Below are positions 35,111 through 48,036 of a stretch of 64,000 nt of DNA, in pieces. The stretch is from Mesorhizobium ciceri WSM4083 (GTDB lineage: Bacteria; Pseudomonadota; Alphaproteobacteria; Rhizobiales; Rhizobiaceae). Both the position numbers and the translations under genes were made by a program. Position 1 is the stretch's first letter. Every line of letters begins with the position of its first letter. The notes below the pieces were generated by a model. It ran no database searches. It was not told the DNA's origin and saw only the letters and a list, made by a program, of their open reading frames with translations. The DNA lies in contig NZ_JAFG01000003.1 of NCBI RefSeq assembly GCF_000519305.1, forward strand, positions 623,070 through 687,069, written 5' to 3'.

Positions 35111-35812
35111 CTATGATGTGACGGCCAGCACCTTTCCCGTATCGTGCTGGCGCACGAAGTCCACACGGGCGCCGTCCCAGTGGTAGCTGTAGTGGCGACC
35201 CTGCACTGGAATGGTAATGACATCGGGCCAGAAGATGCCGATGCAGCCGCCGCCCGGCATGCGCACGCTGTTCCACACCAGCCCGTCGCTGCCTGCTGCC
35301 CGCAGCGCCCGCCCTTCCGCCTGCGAGGCGGAATAGTCGTCCGGGTCGAGCACGCCGGGCACGGCGTTGACATCATCGAGGTCGCGGTCGACGCCGCCGA
35401 TCAGCACACGAAAGTCAGCCGTCCAGCCCGGCCCCTCGTTGGTGGCACGCATGAATTTCTGATGGTGGTGGATGGTCTCGGCGAGCGCGACGTCCTCGCT
35501 GTCGCCGGCATAGTAGATGCCGTAGCTGCCATCCGAGAAGCGGCCTGGCCGCAGCGTCGAACAGTGCACGAAAGGCGCCATCACGAAGCTGGCGCCGGGG
35601 CCGGAAATCCGCCTTGCGGCAGCCACCTTGCCGAGGTCGCCGATCTCGAACCTTATGCGCGGGTTGGTCTTCGCCTCGACCGAGGCCAGCGCCTCCCAGT
35701 CGCGCGGATCGGCAATGTCCTCGAACAGGTCGATCGGCGGGTGGATAGAGCGGATGATGCGGAAGGTCTGGTGCCAATGGACGCGGCGCCGGACCGCAAG
35801 CCCACTCACCAT
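35111..35812 (-). CDS. RES-domain toxin
   Basis: A 233-residue RES protein. It contains the family Arg (FRIIRSIHPPIDLFE), Glu (DVALAETIHHHQKFM) and Ser (GLVWNSVRMPGGGCIG) that give the domain its name and line the NAD+ site in characterised toxins, which deplete NAD+. ATG 35812 overlaps the antitoxin stop by seven bases. The gene appears complete. Confidence 0.92.
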   Translation of the reverse strand: MVSGLAVRRRVHWHQTFRIIRSIHPPIDLFEDIADPRDWEALASVEAKTNPRIRFEIGDLGKVAAARRISGPGASFVMAPFVHCSTLRPGRFSDGSYGIYYAGDSEDVALAETIHHHQKFMRATNEGPGWTADFRVLIGGVDRDLDDVNAVPGVLDPDDYSASQAEGRALRAAGSDGLVWNSVRMPGGGCIGIFWPDVITIPVQGRHYSYHWDGARVDFVRQHDTGKVLAVTS

Positions 35813-36216
35813 GCACCACGCTCCGCATCGAGCCATTCGCGCATCGCCGAGAGATCGGAGATTTCGCCGCGCAACATCAGGTCGAGCGCCGACTGGCCGC
35901 CGAAGGTGGCATTGGGCTTGCGGATCCAGGCGTAGCCGCGCGCCGGCTCCGTGAACAGATAGCGCAGGCCCTTGTGGATGCCCATCAGATGCGCCATGCG
36001 GGTGCGCAGGTCACGGTCGATCCTGCCGACGCCACCTTCCTTCCAGCGCGCCCAGGTCCGGGCCGATATGCCGCCGAGCAGGATGCAGGCCTCCAGGTCA
36101 GTGAGGTTCCAGGCCTTGAACAGATTGACCGTGGTGCGCGCCAGAGCGCCCGCTTCTTCATCCGAGATAGCGGCTCCGAACGTGGCCGGCGTGGTGATTA
36201 TGGACTGAAGCTGCAT
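35806..36216 (-). CDS. Xre/MbcA/ParS-type antitoxin for the RES toxin
   Basis: A 136-residue antitoxin: an N-terminal helical domain (ISDEEAGALARTTVNLFKAW, then LTDLEACILLGGISARTWARW) and a C-terminal DUF2384 (ParS/Xre toxin-binding) domain (LRTRMAHLMGIHKGLRYLF, then GQSALDLMLRGEISDLSAMR). This is the standard partner of RES toxins. Start at 36216 has AAGGCGA upstream. Two operators flank the promoter. Confidence 0.93.
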   Translation of the reverse strand: MQLQSIITTPATFGAAISDEEAGALARTTVNLFKAWNLTDLEACILLGGISARTWARWKEGGVGRIDRDLRTRMAHLMGIHKGLRYLFTEPARGYAWIRKPNATFGGQSALDLMLRGEISDLSAMREWLDAERGAW

Positions 36217-36226
36217 TACGCTCGCC

Positions 36227-36269
36227 TTGCTGATTGGCAGATATATAGCATGAGTTTGCCAATTGGCAA
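36227..36269 (-). promoter_or_regulatory. Xre-Res promoter framed by two operator copies
   Basis: On the minus strand, TTGCCA and TATATA are 16 bases apart and make a good promoter. The perfect palindrome TTGCCAATTGGCAA (36256-36269) contains the -35 box. A degenerate copy (36227-36240, TTGCTGATTGGCAG on the plus strand) lies just after the -10. Centres are 29 bases apart. Confidence 0.75.
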
Positions 36270-36359
36270 GAGTGCGGGAAGTGGCAAAGCTTGGCTGCAA
36301 ATGAAAAGGGCGCGACCCACACCGCAGGGCGCGCCCTTCATTGCATCACTGTGATGTGC

Positions 36360-37793
36360 CTATTCCGCCGCCTCATAGCCCGCGATGCCTTTGATCTCGA
36401 GGAAATCCTCGAGCCCGTATTCGGCATATTCGCGGCCATTGCCCGACTGCTTGTAGCCACCGAACGGCAGGCCGGCGTCCCACTGGGGATAGTTGATGTA
36501 GACATTGCCGGTGCGCATGCGCGCCGCGACTTCGCGCGCCTTCTTCATGTCCTTGGCCTGGATATAGGAAGCGAGACCATAGACGGTGTCGTTGGCGGTC
36601 TCGACCACCTCGTCGACGCTGTCGTAGGGCATGATCGCCAGCACCGGCCCAAAGATCTCCTCGCGCGCGATGCGCATGTCGTGGGTGACGTCGGCGAACA
36701 CCGTCGGCCTGACATAATAGCCGCGGTTGAGTTCGGCCGGACGGCCGGGGCCGCCGGCAACCAGCGTCGCACCCTCGTCGATGCCTGCCTGGATCAGGTC
36801 CTGGATCTTGTCGAACTGGACCTGGCTGACGACCGGGCCGAGCTTGGTGCCGGCTGCGTCGGCGGGGCCGACGGTGAACTTTTCCGCGGCCGCCTTGGCA
36901 TAGCCGGCCGCCTCGTCATGGCGGTCGCGCGGCACGAACATGCGCGTCGGTGCGTTGCAGGACTGGCCACTGTTGCTGAAGCAGCCGGCGACGCCCTTGC
37001 TGACGGCGCTTGCGAGGTCGACATCCCCGAACAGGATGTTGGCAGACTTGCCGCCAAGCTCCTGGTGCACGCGCTTGACGGTGTCGGCGGCGGCCTTGGC
37101 CACCAGGATGCCGGCACGGGTTGAACCGGTGAACGACATCATGTCGATGTCGGGATGGCTGGACAGCGCCTGGCCAACGCCCGGTCCGTCGCCATTGACG
37201 AGGTTGAAGACGCCCTTCGGCACGCCGGCCTCGACGAGGATTTCGGCGAAGATGATGGCGTCGAGCGGCGCGATCTCGGAGGGCTTCAGCACCATGGTGC
37301 AGCCAGCAGCAAGCGCCGGACCGACCTTGCAGGTGATTTGGTTGAGCGGCCAGTTCCACGGCGTGATCAGCCCGACGACGCCGATCGGCTCCTTGACCAC
37401 GAGATGGTTGCCCTTGACGTGGCGGAATTCGAAACTCTTCAGCACGTCGGCCATCTTCTGCAGATGCGCAAGACCGATGCCGACCTGGCTGTCCAACGCC
37501 ATCTGGCGCGGCGCACCCATTTCGCGCGACACAGCGACGGCAAGATCGGCGCTGCGCTTCTTGTAGACCGCAATGATGCGGTTCAACAGGTCGAGCCGCT
37601 CACCAACCTCGGTGAAACCAAAGCTGTTGAAGGCGCGCTTGGCGGCAGCCACCGCCTTGTCGACATCGGCTTTGGAGCCGAGCGAAATCTGCGCAAAGGC
37701 GTCCTCATTCGAGGGATCGATAACGTCCAATGTGTTGGGCACAACAGGATCGACCCACGCGCCATCGATATAGAACTGCAGATTGTGTGACAT
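36360..37793 (-). CDS. NAD(P)-dependent aldehyde dehydrogenase
   Basis: A 477-residue ALDH of the usual length. It has the Asn in LITPWNWPLNQITCKVGPAL, the general-base Glu in HQELGGKSANILFGD and the catalytic Cys in SNSGQSCNAPTRMFVP. It oxidises an aldehyde to the acid; substrate unknown. AAGGAG precedes the start. No obvious pathway partners; it stands alone, downstream of nothing co-directional nearer than the ACT gene. Confidence 0.95.
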   Translation of the reverse strand: MSHNLQFYIDGAWVDPVVPNTLDVIDPSNEDAFAQISLGSKADVDKAVAAAKRAFNSFGFTEVGERLDLLNRIIAVYKKRSADLAVAVSREMGAPRQMALDSQVGIGLAHLQKMADVLKSFEFRHVKGNHLVVKEPIGVVGLITPWNWPLNQITCKVGPALAAGCTMVLKPSEIAPLDAIIFAEILVEAGVPKGVFNLVNGDGPGVGQALSSHPDIDMMSFTGSTRAGILVAKAAADTVKRVHQELGGKSANILFGDVDLASAVSKGVAGCFSNSGQSCNAPTRMFVPRDRHDEAAGYAKAAAEKFTVGPADAAGTKLGPVVSQVQFDKIQDLIQAGIDEGATLVAGGPGRPAELNRGYYVRPTVFADVTHDMRIAREEIFGPVLAIMPYDSVDEVVETANDTVYGLASYIQAKDMKKAREVAARMRTGNVYINYPQWDAGLPFGGYKQSGNGREYAEYGLEDFLEIKGIAGYEAAE

Positions 37794-37952
37794 GGTTTTC
37801 TCCTTGGCCGCATGGTCGCGCCGGGCCGTCATATCTGGCTGGAGATAACGATGCACAAACGCCGCTGTCAAACGCAACCCCCGAAGTGGTTGAGCCAGTG
37901 CGACAGTGATTGAGCCAGAGCAGTGGGCCAGCGAGTGCTTGGTGAGGATGGT

Positions 37953-38336
37953 CTACAGCAAGATATGCCCGGCCTCGACCAGAAACCGCCTCGCCGCGGC
38001 CTGATCCGTCGCTTTCACCAACAGATGGTCGCCATCGAAAGTGGACACCACGAAGATGCCCAACCCGTTCTCCGACAACGGCCTGATGACCGACAGCACG
38101 ATACCGGTTTCGTCGAAGGCAAACGGCCCCTGGAGCTTGAGGGCAACCCAGGCGCCGTCGTGCCTGACACTATCCGGCACACGATCCTGCAGGCAAACGA
38201 TCGAAAGCTCGTCGTCGGTCCTTGTGATGCTAACGAAGCCTGGCCCGTCCGCCCAACCGGGAATGGTCTCGCCCGCCGCCAGCCGGGAAACCGCGTAAAA
38301 CCCTGAGAGTTGCTTAAGCCTGACCCTGGCAGCCAT
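37953..38336 (-). CDS. ACT-domain (CASTOR/ACT_7-type) protein
   Basis: A 127-residue protein composed of two small ACT-like modules: GFVSITRTDDELSIVCLQDR in the first half and GIVLSVIRPLSENGLGIFVV in the second, followed by DHLLVKATDQAAARRFLVEA. Such proteins bind amino acids as regulators. Sixteen bases separate it from the GNAT stop-to-start, so these may share a transcript in the order GNAT then ACT. Confidence 0.85.
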   Translation of the reverse strand: MAARVRLKQLSGFYAVSRLAAGETIPGWADGPGFVSITRTDDELSIVCLQDRVPDSVRHDGAWVALKLQGPFAFDETGIVLSVIRPLSENGLGIFVVSTFDGDHLLVKATDQAAARRFLVEAGHILL

Positions 38337-38351
38337 TATCGAACTCCTTCC

Positions 38352-38831
38352 TCAGATCGCCGGTGATCCCGCGAGCTTCTTGGTCATATAGACCGTCATA
38401 CCGTTCATGAACGGCTCTTCCCGGTCCACGATATAGCCCTGCCTCTTGTAGAGCGACACATTCGCCTCGAAGGCGCCATTGGTCAGCAGGCGAAGCTCGG
38501 CACGTCCTGCTTCGATCGCCTTGCGCTCGGCCAGCTCCAGCAGCAGCCGGCCGATCCCCCTGCCCTGCGCCTGCGGTGCGACGCAGACATTCTCGATCCA
38601 GAGATGATCGTCGGCCAGCATGGTTTCGATCATCCCGACAATGCCGCCATCCTCGACGGCGAGATCGAACGGATGCTCGGCAACAGCCTTGTCATAGTCG
38701 GCGCGCATAGGCAGCGGCTCGCGGCCGATCACCGGCACCCATTTGGCATAGGCGGCGCGAACGATATCCCGGATGGCGGCGGCGTCAGCGGGCTCGGCCG
38801 GCCGAAGCCGGATGGAAGAATTGTTGGTCAT
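38352..38831 (-). CDS. GNAT-family N-acetyltransferase
   Basis: A 159-residue acetyltransferase with LWIENVCVAPQAQGRGIGRL (acetyl-CoA loop QGRGIG) and a C-terminal EANVSLYKRQGYIVDREEPF motif. Start at 38831 is chosen over a longer frame that would read through a terminator-like hairpin. Substrate unknown. Confidence 0.9.
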   Translation of the reverse strand: MTNNSSIRLRPAEPADAAAIRDIVRAAYAKWVPVIGREPLPMRADYDKAVAEHPFDLAVEDGGIVGMIETMLADDHLWIENVCVAPQAQGRGIGRLLLELAERKAIEAGRAELRLLTNGAFEANVSLYKRQGYIVDREEPFMNGMTVYMTKKLAGSPAI

Positions 38832-38849
38832 CAAAGTGCTCCAGGCATG

Positions 38850-38880
38850 AAAAACCCCGCCGGCGGTTTCGCGGGCGGGG
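38850..38880 (-). terminator. rho-independent terminator-like hairpin
   Basis: On the minus strand CCCCGCC and GGCGGGG form a seven-base GC-rich stem around a 12-base loop, followed by five T residues. It would stop transcription coming from the SDR gene upstream of the GNAT gene. Confidence 0.7.
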
Positions 38881-39049
38881 CTGGAAACGAAAGAACCGGG
38901 TCTATCCTGCCGGTCTTTGTCGTCGCGCAATCAGCTTGCCGCTCCGCATGGTGCAGGGGCGGCGTCGCTTGGTGATGGCTGGCGCAAAGGCAAACATGGC
39001 GCCAAGCTGGAGCAGGAAGTACGGCGCGTCAAGGCACCTATAACGGCTT

Positions 39050-39790
39050 CTAGTATTCCTGCGCCGTCGGCCTGAACAGTATCTCGTTGATGTCGACCTC
39101 GTCGGGCTGGCTCATGGCGAACACCACCGTCCTGGCAAAGGAATCGGCGGGAATGGCCACTCGGTCGTAGAGCGCCCGCACGCCTTCGGCGACATCGGCT
39201 TCGGTGACGCTGTCCGGCAGCTCGGTCGCCAACGCGCCGGGCGAGATGATGGTGGTCCGGATGTTGTAGGGTTTTACTTCCTGGCGCAGTCCTTCCGAGA
39301 TGACACGCACCGCGTGCTTGGTGGCGGCATAGACCGCTCCGCCCGGCCCGACCTTGTGGCCGGCGACCGACGACACGTTGATGATGTGGCCGCTTTTCTG
39401 CGTCTTCATGTGCGGCAGTGCCGCGGCAATGCCGTAGAGCACGCCCTTGATGTTGACGTCGATCATCCGGTCCCAGTCCTCGACCTTGCCCCGCTCCAGC
39501 GGCGAGTGCGGCATCAGGCCGGCATTGTTGATGACGACGTCGACGCGGCCGTGCGTCTTGACCGCATGGTCGACCAGACGCCGGACCTGGCCGACATCGG
39601 TCACGTCGGTGCCCAGGATGGAGTCCTTGCCAAGCGACAACTCGCCGGCGAGCGCCTGCAGCCGGTCGAGGCGTCGCGCGCCCAGCACCAGCTTTGCGCC
39701 CTCCTTCGCCAGAAGCCGCGCCGCGGCCTCGCCCAACCCGCTGCTGGCGCCGGTGATGACGACGACCTTGCCCTTGATGTTCTCGGTCAT
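39050..39790 (-). CDS. classical SDR oxidoreductase, last gene of the redox cluster
   Basis: A 246-residue SDR with the cofactor motif [24 protein letters not shown] in [16 protein letters not shown], and the catalytic [14 protein letters not shown] preceded by [10 protein letters not shown] (Ser-Tyr-Lys). NADP preference is suggested by ARRLDR after the second strand. Fifth gene of the cluster divergent from the LysR gene at 42408. Confidence 0.95.
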   Translation of the reverse strand: MTENIKGKVVVITGASSGLGEAAARLLAKEGAKLVLGARRLDRLQALAGELSLGKDSILGTDVTDVGQVRRLVDHAVKTHGRVDVVINNAGLMPHSPLERGKVEDWDRMIDVNIKGVLYGIAAALPHMKTQKSGHIINVSSVAGHKVGPGGAVYAATKHAVRVISEGLRQEVKPYNIRTTIISPGALATELPDSVTEADVAEGVRALYDRVAIPADSFARTVVFAMSQPDEVDINEILFRPTAQEY

Positions 39791-39851
39791 GATGATGTCC
39801 TTTCTGATTTTAGGCTTCGCTGCCCATGGCCTGGGCGTTCGAATTGGCGGC

Positions 39852-40451
39852 TCAGCCGGGCATTTTGATCTTGCCCAGCCAGCCTGTGACCTCTTCAAGC
39901 GTCTCGCGCTCCTGGTCGCACTGCTTGGAAAAACCTTCGAGGAGCCGCGCCGCTGGTGCATGGTCGGCGAGAACCTTCAGGCTTTGCCCAAGGCCATAGC
40001 CGCCATGGGTGATGAACGGCACCACTGTCTTGCCGGACAGATCGTGTTTCGCCAGGAAGGAGCGGATCACCGAAGGCGCGGTCATGCCCCAGATCGGAAA
40101 TCCGAGGAACACCGTCTCGTAGGCCTTGATGTCGGGCACGGTACCAGCGAGCGGTGGTTCGAACCCGGACTCCCGCTGCTGCTCCGCCACCGCAACCTGC
40201 AGCTTGTAGTCTTCCGGGTAGGGATCGACGGTCGCGATCTCGAAAATATCCGCTCCCAGAGCCCTGCTGATCTGGCGCGCGATGACACGCGTGTTGCCGG
40301 TGCGGGTGTAGTAAGCCACCAGCACCTTGGCGCCGCCCGCCTGCTGCCGCGCGTACGACGCGCCGGCGGGCAGGCTTGAGCCGGCACCGGCACCCAGTGG
40401 CAATGCAAGCATGGTCATAAGTGCACCCCGTCTTGAGACCGGTTGGCTCAT
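39852..40451 (-). CDS. exported flavodoxin-fold protein
   Basis: A 199-residue protein. The N-terminus [20 protein letters not shown] carries a twin-arginine motif and hydrophobic core, so export with bound FMN by Tat is plausible. The flavodoxin part has the FMN loop [14 protein letters not shown] and the [20 protein letters not shown] segment. It probably transfers electrons in the envelope or reduces quinones. Fourth gene of the cluster. Confidence 0.88.
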   Translation of the reverse strand: MSQPVSRRGALMTMLALPLGAGAGSSLPAGASYARQQAGGAKVLVAYYTRTGNTRVIARQISRALGADIFEIATVDPYPEDYKLQVAVAEQQRESGFEPPLAGTVPDIKAYETVFLGFPIWGMTAPSVIRSFLAKHDLSGKTVVPFITHGGYGLGQSLKVLADHAPAARLLEGFSKQCDQERETLEEVTGWLGKIKMPG

Positions 40452-40472
40452 CGCGCTCTCCTACGCTTGGCT

Positions 40473-41803
<1,331 letters not shown>

Positions 41804-41859
41804 GGTGGTCTCCTTCGTAGAGTTCGGGCGTTGAACTCGGCGCCACGCGCCGATACCTG

Positions 41860-42255
41860 TCAAATCCCGTATTGTTCGTCGCTGACATGCTCCAACCAGT
41901 CGACGACCTTGCCATCGAGCGCTTCGGCGATAGCGATGTGGCTCATCGCCGTGGTCGGCGCGGCGCCATGCCAATGCTTCTCTCCGGGTGCGAACCAGAC
42001 GATGTCGCCGGGAAGGATCGGTTCTATCGGGCCGCCCTCGCGCTGCACCAGGCCGGCGCCCGATAGGACGATCAGCGTCTGGCCAAGCGGATGCGTGTGC
42101 CAGGCGGTGCGCGCGCCGGGCTCGAAAGTCACGGTGGCGCCGCCGACCCGGGCGGGCTCGCTGCCCTTGAAGGGCGCGTCGATGCGCACCGCGCCGGTGA
42201 AATAGTCAGCCGATCCCTTGGCCGAAGCTTGAGAGCCGTTTCGCGTGATGTCCAT
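41860..42255 (-). CDS. cupin-domain protein, first gene of the redox cluster
   Basis: A 131-residue single cupin with the metal-binding motifs [19 protein letters not shown] and [19 protein letters not shown]. His residues are retained, so metal binding is likely. It is first in the five-gene minus-strand cluster and 152 bases from the divergent LysR gene. Confidence 0.93.
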   Translation of the reverse strand: MDITRNGSQASAKGSADYFTGAVRIDAPFKGSEPARVGGATVTFEPGARTAWHTHPLGQTLIVLSGAGLVQREGGPIEPILPGDIVWFAPGEKHWHGAAPTTAMSHIAIAEALDGKVVDWLEHVSDEQYGI

Positions 42256-42407
42256 GGTTTTGTCCCTTCCTGGCAACAGGCATGACACGACCCCGGTCTT
42301 CAGAGGCCGCCAATAGAGGAGCCCGGTGTGATGATGCCTATCTAGGGTCTGCGATTGGTGCCGATTAGGTGCTATATCCAGCATGATCTTATGAAAAGGG
42401 CTCATGA

Positions 42408-43301
42408 ATGCCGCGTGACAATCTGAATGAGCTGACCGCCTTCCTCGCTGTCGCGCGCGAGGAAAGCTTCACCAGGGCGGCGGCCAAGCTCGGCGTTTCC
42501 CAATCGGCGCTCAGCCACACGGTGCGGGCGCTGGAGGAACGGCTTGGCGTCAGGCTTCTGACCCGCACCACGCGCAGCGTTTCGCCGACCGAAGCGGGCG
42601 AGCGCCTGCTGCGCTCCGTCGGTCCGAGGCTCGACGAGATCGAGGCCGAGATCGCCGCACTCAGCGCCTTGCGCGAAAAACCCGCCGGCACCGTCCGCAT
42701 CACCGCCGGCGAGCATGCAGCCGATGCGGTCCTGTGGCCCGCCCTGGCGAAATTCCTGCCCGACTATCCCGACATCAGGGTCGAGATCATCGTCGACTAT
42801 GGGCTGATCGACATCGTCGCCGAGCGCTACGACGCCGGCGTGCGGCTGGGCGAGCAGGTGGCGCGCGACATGATCGCGGTACGCATCGCTCCCGACATGC
42901 GCATGGCGGTTGTCGGCTCGCCAGCCTATTTCGCCACCCGGCCAAAGCCGCGCACGCCGCAGGACCTGACCACCCACAATTGCATCAATCTGCGGCTGCC
43001 CACCTATGGTGGGCTCTACGCCTGGGAGTTCGAGAAGGCCGGGCGCGAGCTGAAGGTGCGGGTCGAAGGCCAGCTGGTGTTCAACACGGCCGCGCTGCGC
43101 ATGAACGCGGTGCTCGCCGGCCTCGGCCTTGCCTATCTGCCGGAGGAGCAGGTGACGGCTCATCTGGCCGATGGCCGGCTGGTGCGGGTGCTCGCCGACT
43201 GGTGCGCGCCCTTTCCCGGCTACCACCTCTATTACCCCAGCCGCCGGCAAGCGACGCCGGCCTTCTCGCTGCTGGTCGACGCGCTGCGCTACCGCGGCTA
43301 G
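42408..43301 (+). CDS. LysR-family regulator divergent from the redox cluster
   Basis: A 297-residue LysR protein: helix-turn-helix [20 protein letters not shown], then [20 protein letters not shown], and an effector domain ending [16 protein letters not shown]. Divergent placement suggests it activates the cupin-CMD-AKR-flavodoxin-SDR genes in response to a quinone, aldehyde or electrophile; the inducer is inferred, not shown. The gene is intact. Confidence 0.95.
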   Translation: MPRDNLNELTAFLAVAREESFTRAAAKLGVSQSALSHTVRALEERLGVRLLTRTTRSVSPTEAGERLLRSVGPRLDEIEAEIAALSALREKPAGTVRITAGEHAADAVLWPALAKFLPDYPDIRVEIIVDYGLIDIVAERYDAGVRLGEQVARDMIAVRIAPDMRMAVVGSPAYFATRPKPRTPQDLTTHNCINLRLPTYGGLYAWEFEKAGRELKVRVEGQLVFNTAALRMNAVLAGLGLAYLPEEQVTAHLADGRLVRVLADWCAPFPGYHLYYPSRRQATPAFSLLVDALRYRG

Positions 43302-43451
43302 AACAGGAACCGGGTTTCCGGAAAAGATCATGCTCAAAACGAGCAGATAGAGCCCCCGTCCGGATTCGGAACAGGCTCTCCATCTGGACTGCGCCCGCAG
43401 TCGTTCTATCTTCCGGATCGAGCAGATCTGACAAAATCCGGAGCTATCGCC

Positions 43452-43829
43452 GTGACCGTGACCGACCTCTATCGAGGCTACATCGCCTGCCTCAACAATC
43501 AGGACTGGCAGAAGCTGCATCGCTTCGTTCATGACGAGGTGCACTACAATGGCGACCGCGTCGGGCTGTCGGGTTACCAGGCAATGCTGGAGCGCGATTT
43601 TCGGGAAATCCCGGATCTCTATTTCGACATCCAGTTGCTGATCGCCGAACCGCCATTCATAGCCAGCCGGCTCCAGTTCAACTGCACGCCGAAGGGAACC
43701 TTCTTCGGCCTGCCCATCAACGGCCGGAAGGTCTCCTTCAGCGAGAACGTCTTCTATGAATTCCTCGACGACAGGATCAGGAACGTTTGGTCGGTGATCG
43801 ACAAGGCGGCGATCGAAGCGCAGCTTTAA
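43452..43829 (+). CDS. SnoaL-like / ester-cyclase family protein
   Basis: A 125-residue protein starting at GTG 43452, with the NTF2-like SnoaL pattern: YIACLNNQDWQKLHRFVHDE and IPDLYFDIQLLIAEPPFIAS. Family members cyclise polyketides or have unknown roles; the latter is more likely here. It lies between the LysR gene and the YeiH-type gene, with no clear pathway partner. Confidence 0.88.
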   Translation: MTVTDLYRGYIACLNNQDWQKLHRFVHDEVHYNGDRVGLSGYQAMLERDFREIPDLYFDIQLLIAEPPFIASRLQFNCTPKGTFFGLPINGRKVSFSENVFYEFLDDRIRNVWSVIDKAAIEAQL

Positions 43830-43964
43830 TCCAGGTCGGCCAGAAGGCGCCGTCTGCGCAACCAACAATCGTTCGTAAAAATAGATCATTCTGACGAGAA
43901 TAATTCGTTGGAAAGATCGGTATAGGAATGACATTCTCCCAGCGTACCTGCCTGGAGCATTGCA

Positions 43965-45023
43965 TTGTCTTCCGTTTCCCACTTCACGAACGATATTCCG
44001 AAAAGCGCGTTTCCTGTCGATCTGACCCAGGGGCGAAAATCCCTCAATTGGAATGGCATCGTCCCCGGCATCGTCCTTGTCACGATGATCACTGCCGTCG
44101 CCTTCTCGGCCCGCAATGTTTCCGGCTTCGCGCTGTTCAGCCCGATGATCCTCGCCGTCGTCGCCGGCATGATCTACTCCAACGTGCTCGGCACGCCGGT
44201 GCACGCCAAGGCCGGCATCGCATTCTCGCAAAAGCCCCTGCTGCGCTTCGCCATCGTGCTGCTCGGCTTCCAGCTGACGCTGGGCCAGGTCGTCTCGATC
44301 GGCGCCGGCGGCGTCGGCATTGTCGCGGCGACGCTTGGCGCCACTTTCGTTTTCACCATCACGCTCGGCCGGCTGATCGGCGTCGACGCCAAGCTGGCGC
44401 AGTTGATCGCCGCCGGCACCTCGATCTGCGGCGCCTCGGCCATCGTTGCCACCAATATCGTCACCGATGCGCGCGACGAAGACGTCACCTACGCCGTCGC
44501 CTCGATCACCTTGTTCGGCACCGTCGCCATGCTCGGCTTCCCGCTCATGGCGCCCATGCTCGGCCTCGACCAGCACGCTTTCGGCCTGTGGGCCGGCGCT
44601 TCGATCCATGAAGTGGCGCAGGTGATCGGCGCCGGCTTTCAGAACGGCACCCAGTCCGGCGAGATCGCCACCGTCGCCAAGCTGACCCGCGTCGCCATGC
44701 TGGCGCCGATGGTCGTCGCGCTCGGCCTGATGGCACGCCGCAAGAACAGCAGTGAGGTGGCGGCGCGGCCGCCCATGCCGTGGTTCGTCGCCGCCTTCGT
44801 CGCCGTCGTGGCGCTGAACAGCCTCGTCACGGTGCCAGCCGAGGTGAAGTCGGCAATGGCGCTCGCCACCACCATCATGCTGACCATGGGCCTGGCCGCC
44901 ATGGGCTTGCAGGCAGACATCTCGCAGCTGCGCTCGCGCGGCCTGCGCCCGCTGGCGCTCGCCTTCTGCGCCTTCCTGTTCATCGGCGGCTTCAGCCTGA
45001 TGCTGGTGAAGTTCGTAGGCTGA
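43965..45023 (+). CDS. YeiH-type (UPF0324) putative sulfate exporter
   Basis: A 352-residue membrane protein with about ten hydrophobic segments and family motifs [20 protein letters not shown] and [24 protein letters not shown] start at 43965 follows CTGGAG; no better start occurs before the first membrane segment. Family role (sulfate or related anion export) is a prediction from homologues. Its stop abuts the stop of the opposing fRMsr gene. Confidence 0.92.
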   Translation: MSSVSHFTNDIPKSAFPVDLTQGRKSLNWNGIVPGIVLVTMITAVAFSARNVSGFALFSPMILAVVAGMIYSNVLGTPVHAKAGIAFSQKPLLRFAIVLLGFQLTLGQVVSIGAGGVGIVAATLGATFVFTITLGRLIGVDAKLAQLIAAGTSICGASAIVATNIVTDARDEDVTYAVASITLFGTVAMLGFPLMAPMLGLDQHAFGLWAGASIHEVAQVIGAGFQNGTQSGEIATVAKLTRVAMLAPMVVALGLMARRKNSSEVAARPPMPWFVAAFVAVVALNSLVTVPAEVKSAMALATTIMLTMGLAAMGLQADISQLRSRGLRPLALAFCAFLFIGGFSLMLVKFVG

Positions 45024-45521
45024 TTAGTCCTCGAACGAACTCGCCGCGGCATAGATCGCCGCCAGCGTCTCGATGCCGGCCTGGTCGGCCTTGTCGAAGC
45101 GGCCGGGCAGCGGGCTGTCGAGATCGAGCACGCCGAAGACGCCTTCATCGTCCTCGAGCAGCACCACCAGTTCCGAGCGCGAGTCGGCATCGCAGGCGAT
45201 GTGGCCGGGAAAATCATGCACGTCCTTGATCAGCATCGAGGTGCCGAGTTCGACCGCCGTTCCGCACACGCCCTTGCCGACGGCGATGCGCACGCAGGCC
45301 GGCTTGCCCTGGAACGGCCCGAGCACCATTTCCTCGTCCGACTGCAGGAAATAGAAACCGGCCCAATTGAGGTCCGGCACCATCTGGAAGATCAGTGCGG
45401 CGGTGTTGGCGGCGTTGGCGATCGAATCGCGCTCACCCTCGAGCAGCGCCTTCAATTGGGTGGCGAGGTCGCGGTAGAACGCGGCCTTGTCTGAGGTGTC
45501 GATGGCCTTGGCCGCAAACAT
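45024..45521 (-). CDS. GAF-domain free methionine-(R)-sulfoxide reductase
   Basis: A 165-residue GAF protein with Cys76, Cys86 and Cys110 (ACVRIAVGKGVCGTAVELG and HIACDADSRSELVV). The 10 and 24 residue spacings match Cys84, Cys94 and Cys118 of E. coli fRMsr (YebR), so reduction of free Met-R-sulfoxide is predicted. Start at 45521 gives the family N-terminus. Confidence 0.92.
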   Translation of the reverse strand: MFAAKAIDTSDKAAFYRDLATQLKALLEGERDSIANAANTAALIFQMVPDLNWAGFYFLQSDEEMVLGPFQGKPACVRIAVGKGVCGTAVELGTSMLIKDVHDFPGHIACDADSRSELVVLLEDDEGVFGVLDLDSPLPGRFDKADQAGIETLAAIYAAASSFED

Positions 45522-45728
45522 GAACGTGTCTCCGTATCGAGGATAGCTGTTCGTCCGATCGCTTGCCAAAGTCCGGCGAGCTTCGCAACCAGACGGCCGC
45601 CTGGACAGTCTAGCGTGGATTGCGTCGCCTCCGAAAGCCGCAAGATCAGGATTGCCTCCCGGCGCTGAGCCGGGCGGCAAGGCAGCTATGCGTAAACTTT
45701 GCGATGGATCGTCTTAAGAATCATGACG

Positions 45729-45745
45729 GCCCCGATCGGGGGCCG
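45729..45745 (-). terminator. hairpin downstream of groEL
   Basis: GGCCCC and GGGGCC form a GC-rich stem around a short loop 40 bases after the groEL stop, read on the minus strand, followed by GTCATGATTCTTAAG, which is only moderately T-rich. Probable terminator of groESL. Confidence 0.5.
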
Positions 45746-45783
45746 CCATTCACATCTCAAACAGATCGGACAAGTCCTGGGTT

Positions 45784-47448
<1,665 letters not shown>

Positions 47449-47787
47449 TCAGGCAGCTTTCTTGGCGGCCACGATCTTGTCGGTTGCAGCCGTCTCGCTC
47501 TTGTCGATGACGCCCATGATGTCGGCTTCCTTCATAATCAGAAGGTCCTCGCCGTCGATCTTGACCTCGGTGCCCGACCATTTGCCGAACAGGATGAAGT
47601 CGCCGGCCTTGACGTCGAGCGGAACAAGCGCGCCGGTTTCGTCGCGTGCGCCAGGGCCGACAGCGATGACTTCACCCTCCTGCGGCTTTTCCTTGGCAGT
47701 GTCGGGGATGATGATCCCGCCCTTGGATTTGATATCGCCTTCGGCGCGACGAATGACGACGCGGTCGTGGAGTGGCCGAAATTTCAT
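47449..47787 (-). CDS. groS: co-chaperonin GroES
   Basis: A 112-residue 10-kDa co-chaperonin, beginning [20 protein letters not shown]. The mobile loop [18 protein letters not shown] and a [19 protein letters not shown] segment ([11 protein letters not shown]) are present. It is slightly longer than the usual 95-105 residues owing to an Ala/Lys-rich C-terminal tail. First gene of the operon, 56 bases downstream of CIRCE. Confidence 0.97.
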   Translation of the reverse strand: MKFRPLHDRVVIRRAEGDIKSKGGIIIPDTAKEKPQEGEVIAVGPGARDETGALVPLDVKAGDFILFGKWSGTEVKIDGEDLLIMKEADIMGVIDKSETAATDKIVAAKKAA

Positions 47788-47842
47788 GGGAACTTTCTTT
47801 CTGGGGCCGGCACAGGCGGCCACGCCCCCCTCTATAGACGCG

Positions 47843-47869
47843 TTGGCACTCGATAGATAGGAGTGCCAA
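47843..47869. promoter_or_regulatory. CIRCE operator of groESL
   Basis: TTGGCACTC and GAGTGCCAA are perfect inverted arms around a nine-base spacer, matching the CIRCE consensus TTAGCACTC-N9-GAGTGCTAA with a symmetric A-to-G change. HrcA binds it and represses groESL until heat shock. Confidence 0.95.
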
Positions 47870-48036
47870 AAATTATTCGCGGACCGCATTAAATATTCAA
47901 AAGTATTATTTCGGCTGGCCGTTTCGTGATATCCGCAGAATGTCAAATAATTCAAAAGATTGAATTTTGCCGATCGAGTGCCTATTTATCGGACAAGTTC
48001 ACTTTCACGGTTTCAGGCACAAGGGAGATTTCTTCG

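Noticed and set aside
42402..44609. A 735-residue minus-strand open frame
   Set aside because: It is the antisense of the LysR, SnoaL and YeiH-type genes, with shadow-like composition rich in His, Asp, Arg and Gly.
45658..45674. CCCGGC-GCTGA-GCCGGG hairpin upstream of the fRMsr gene
   Set aside because: No T-tract on either strand and no gene ends there; probably incidental in GC-rich DNA.
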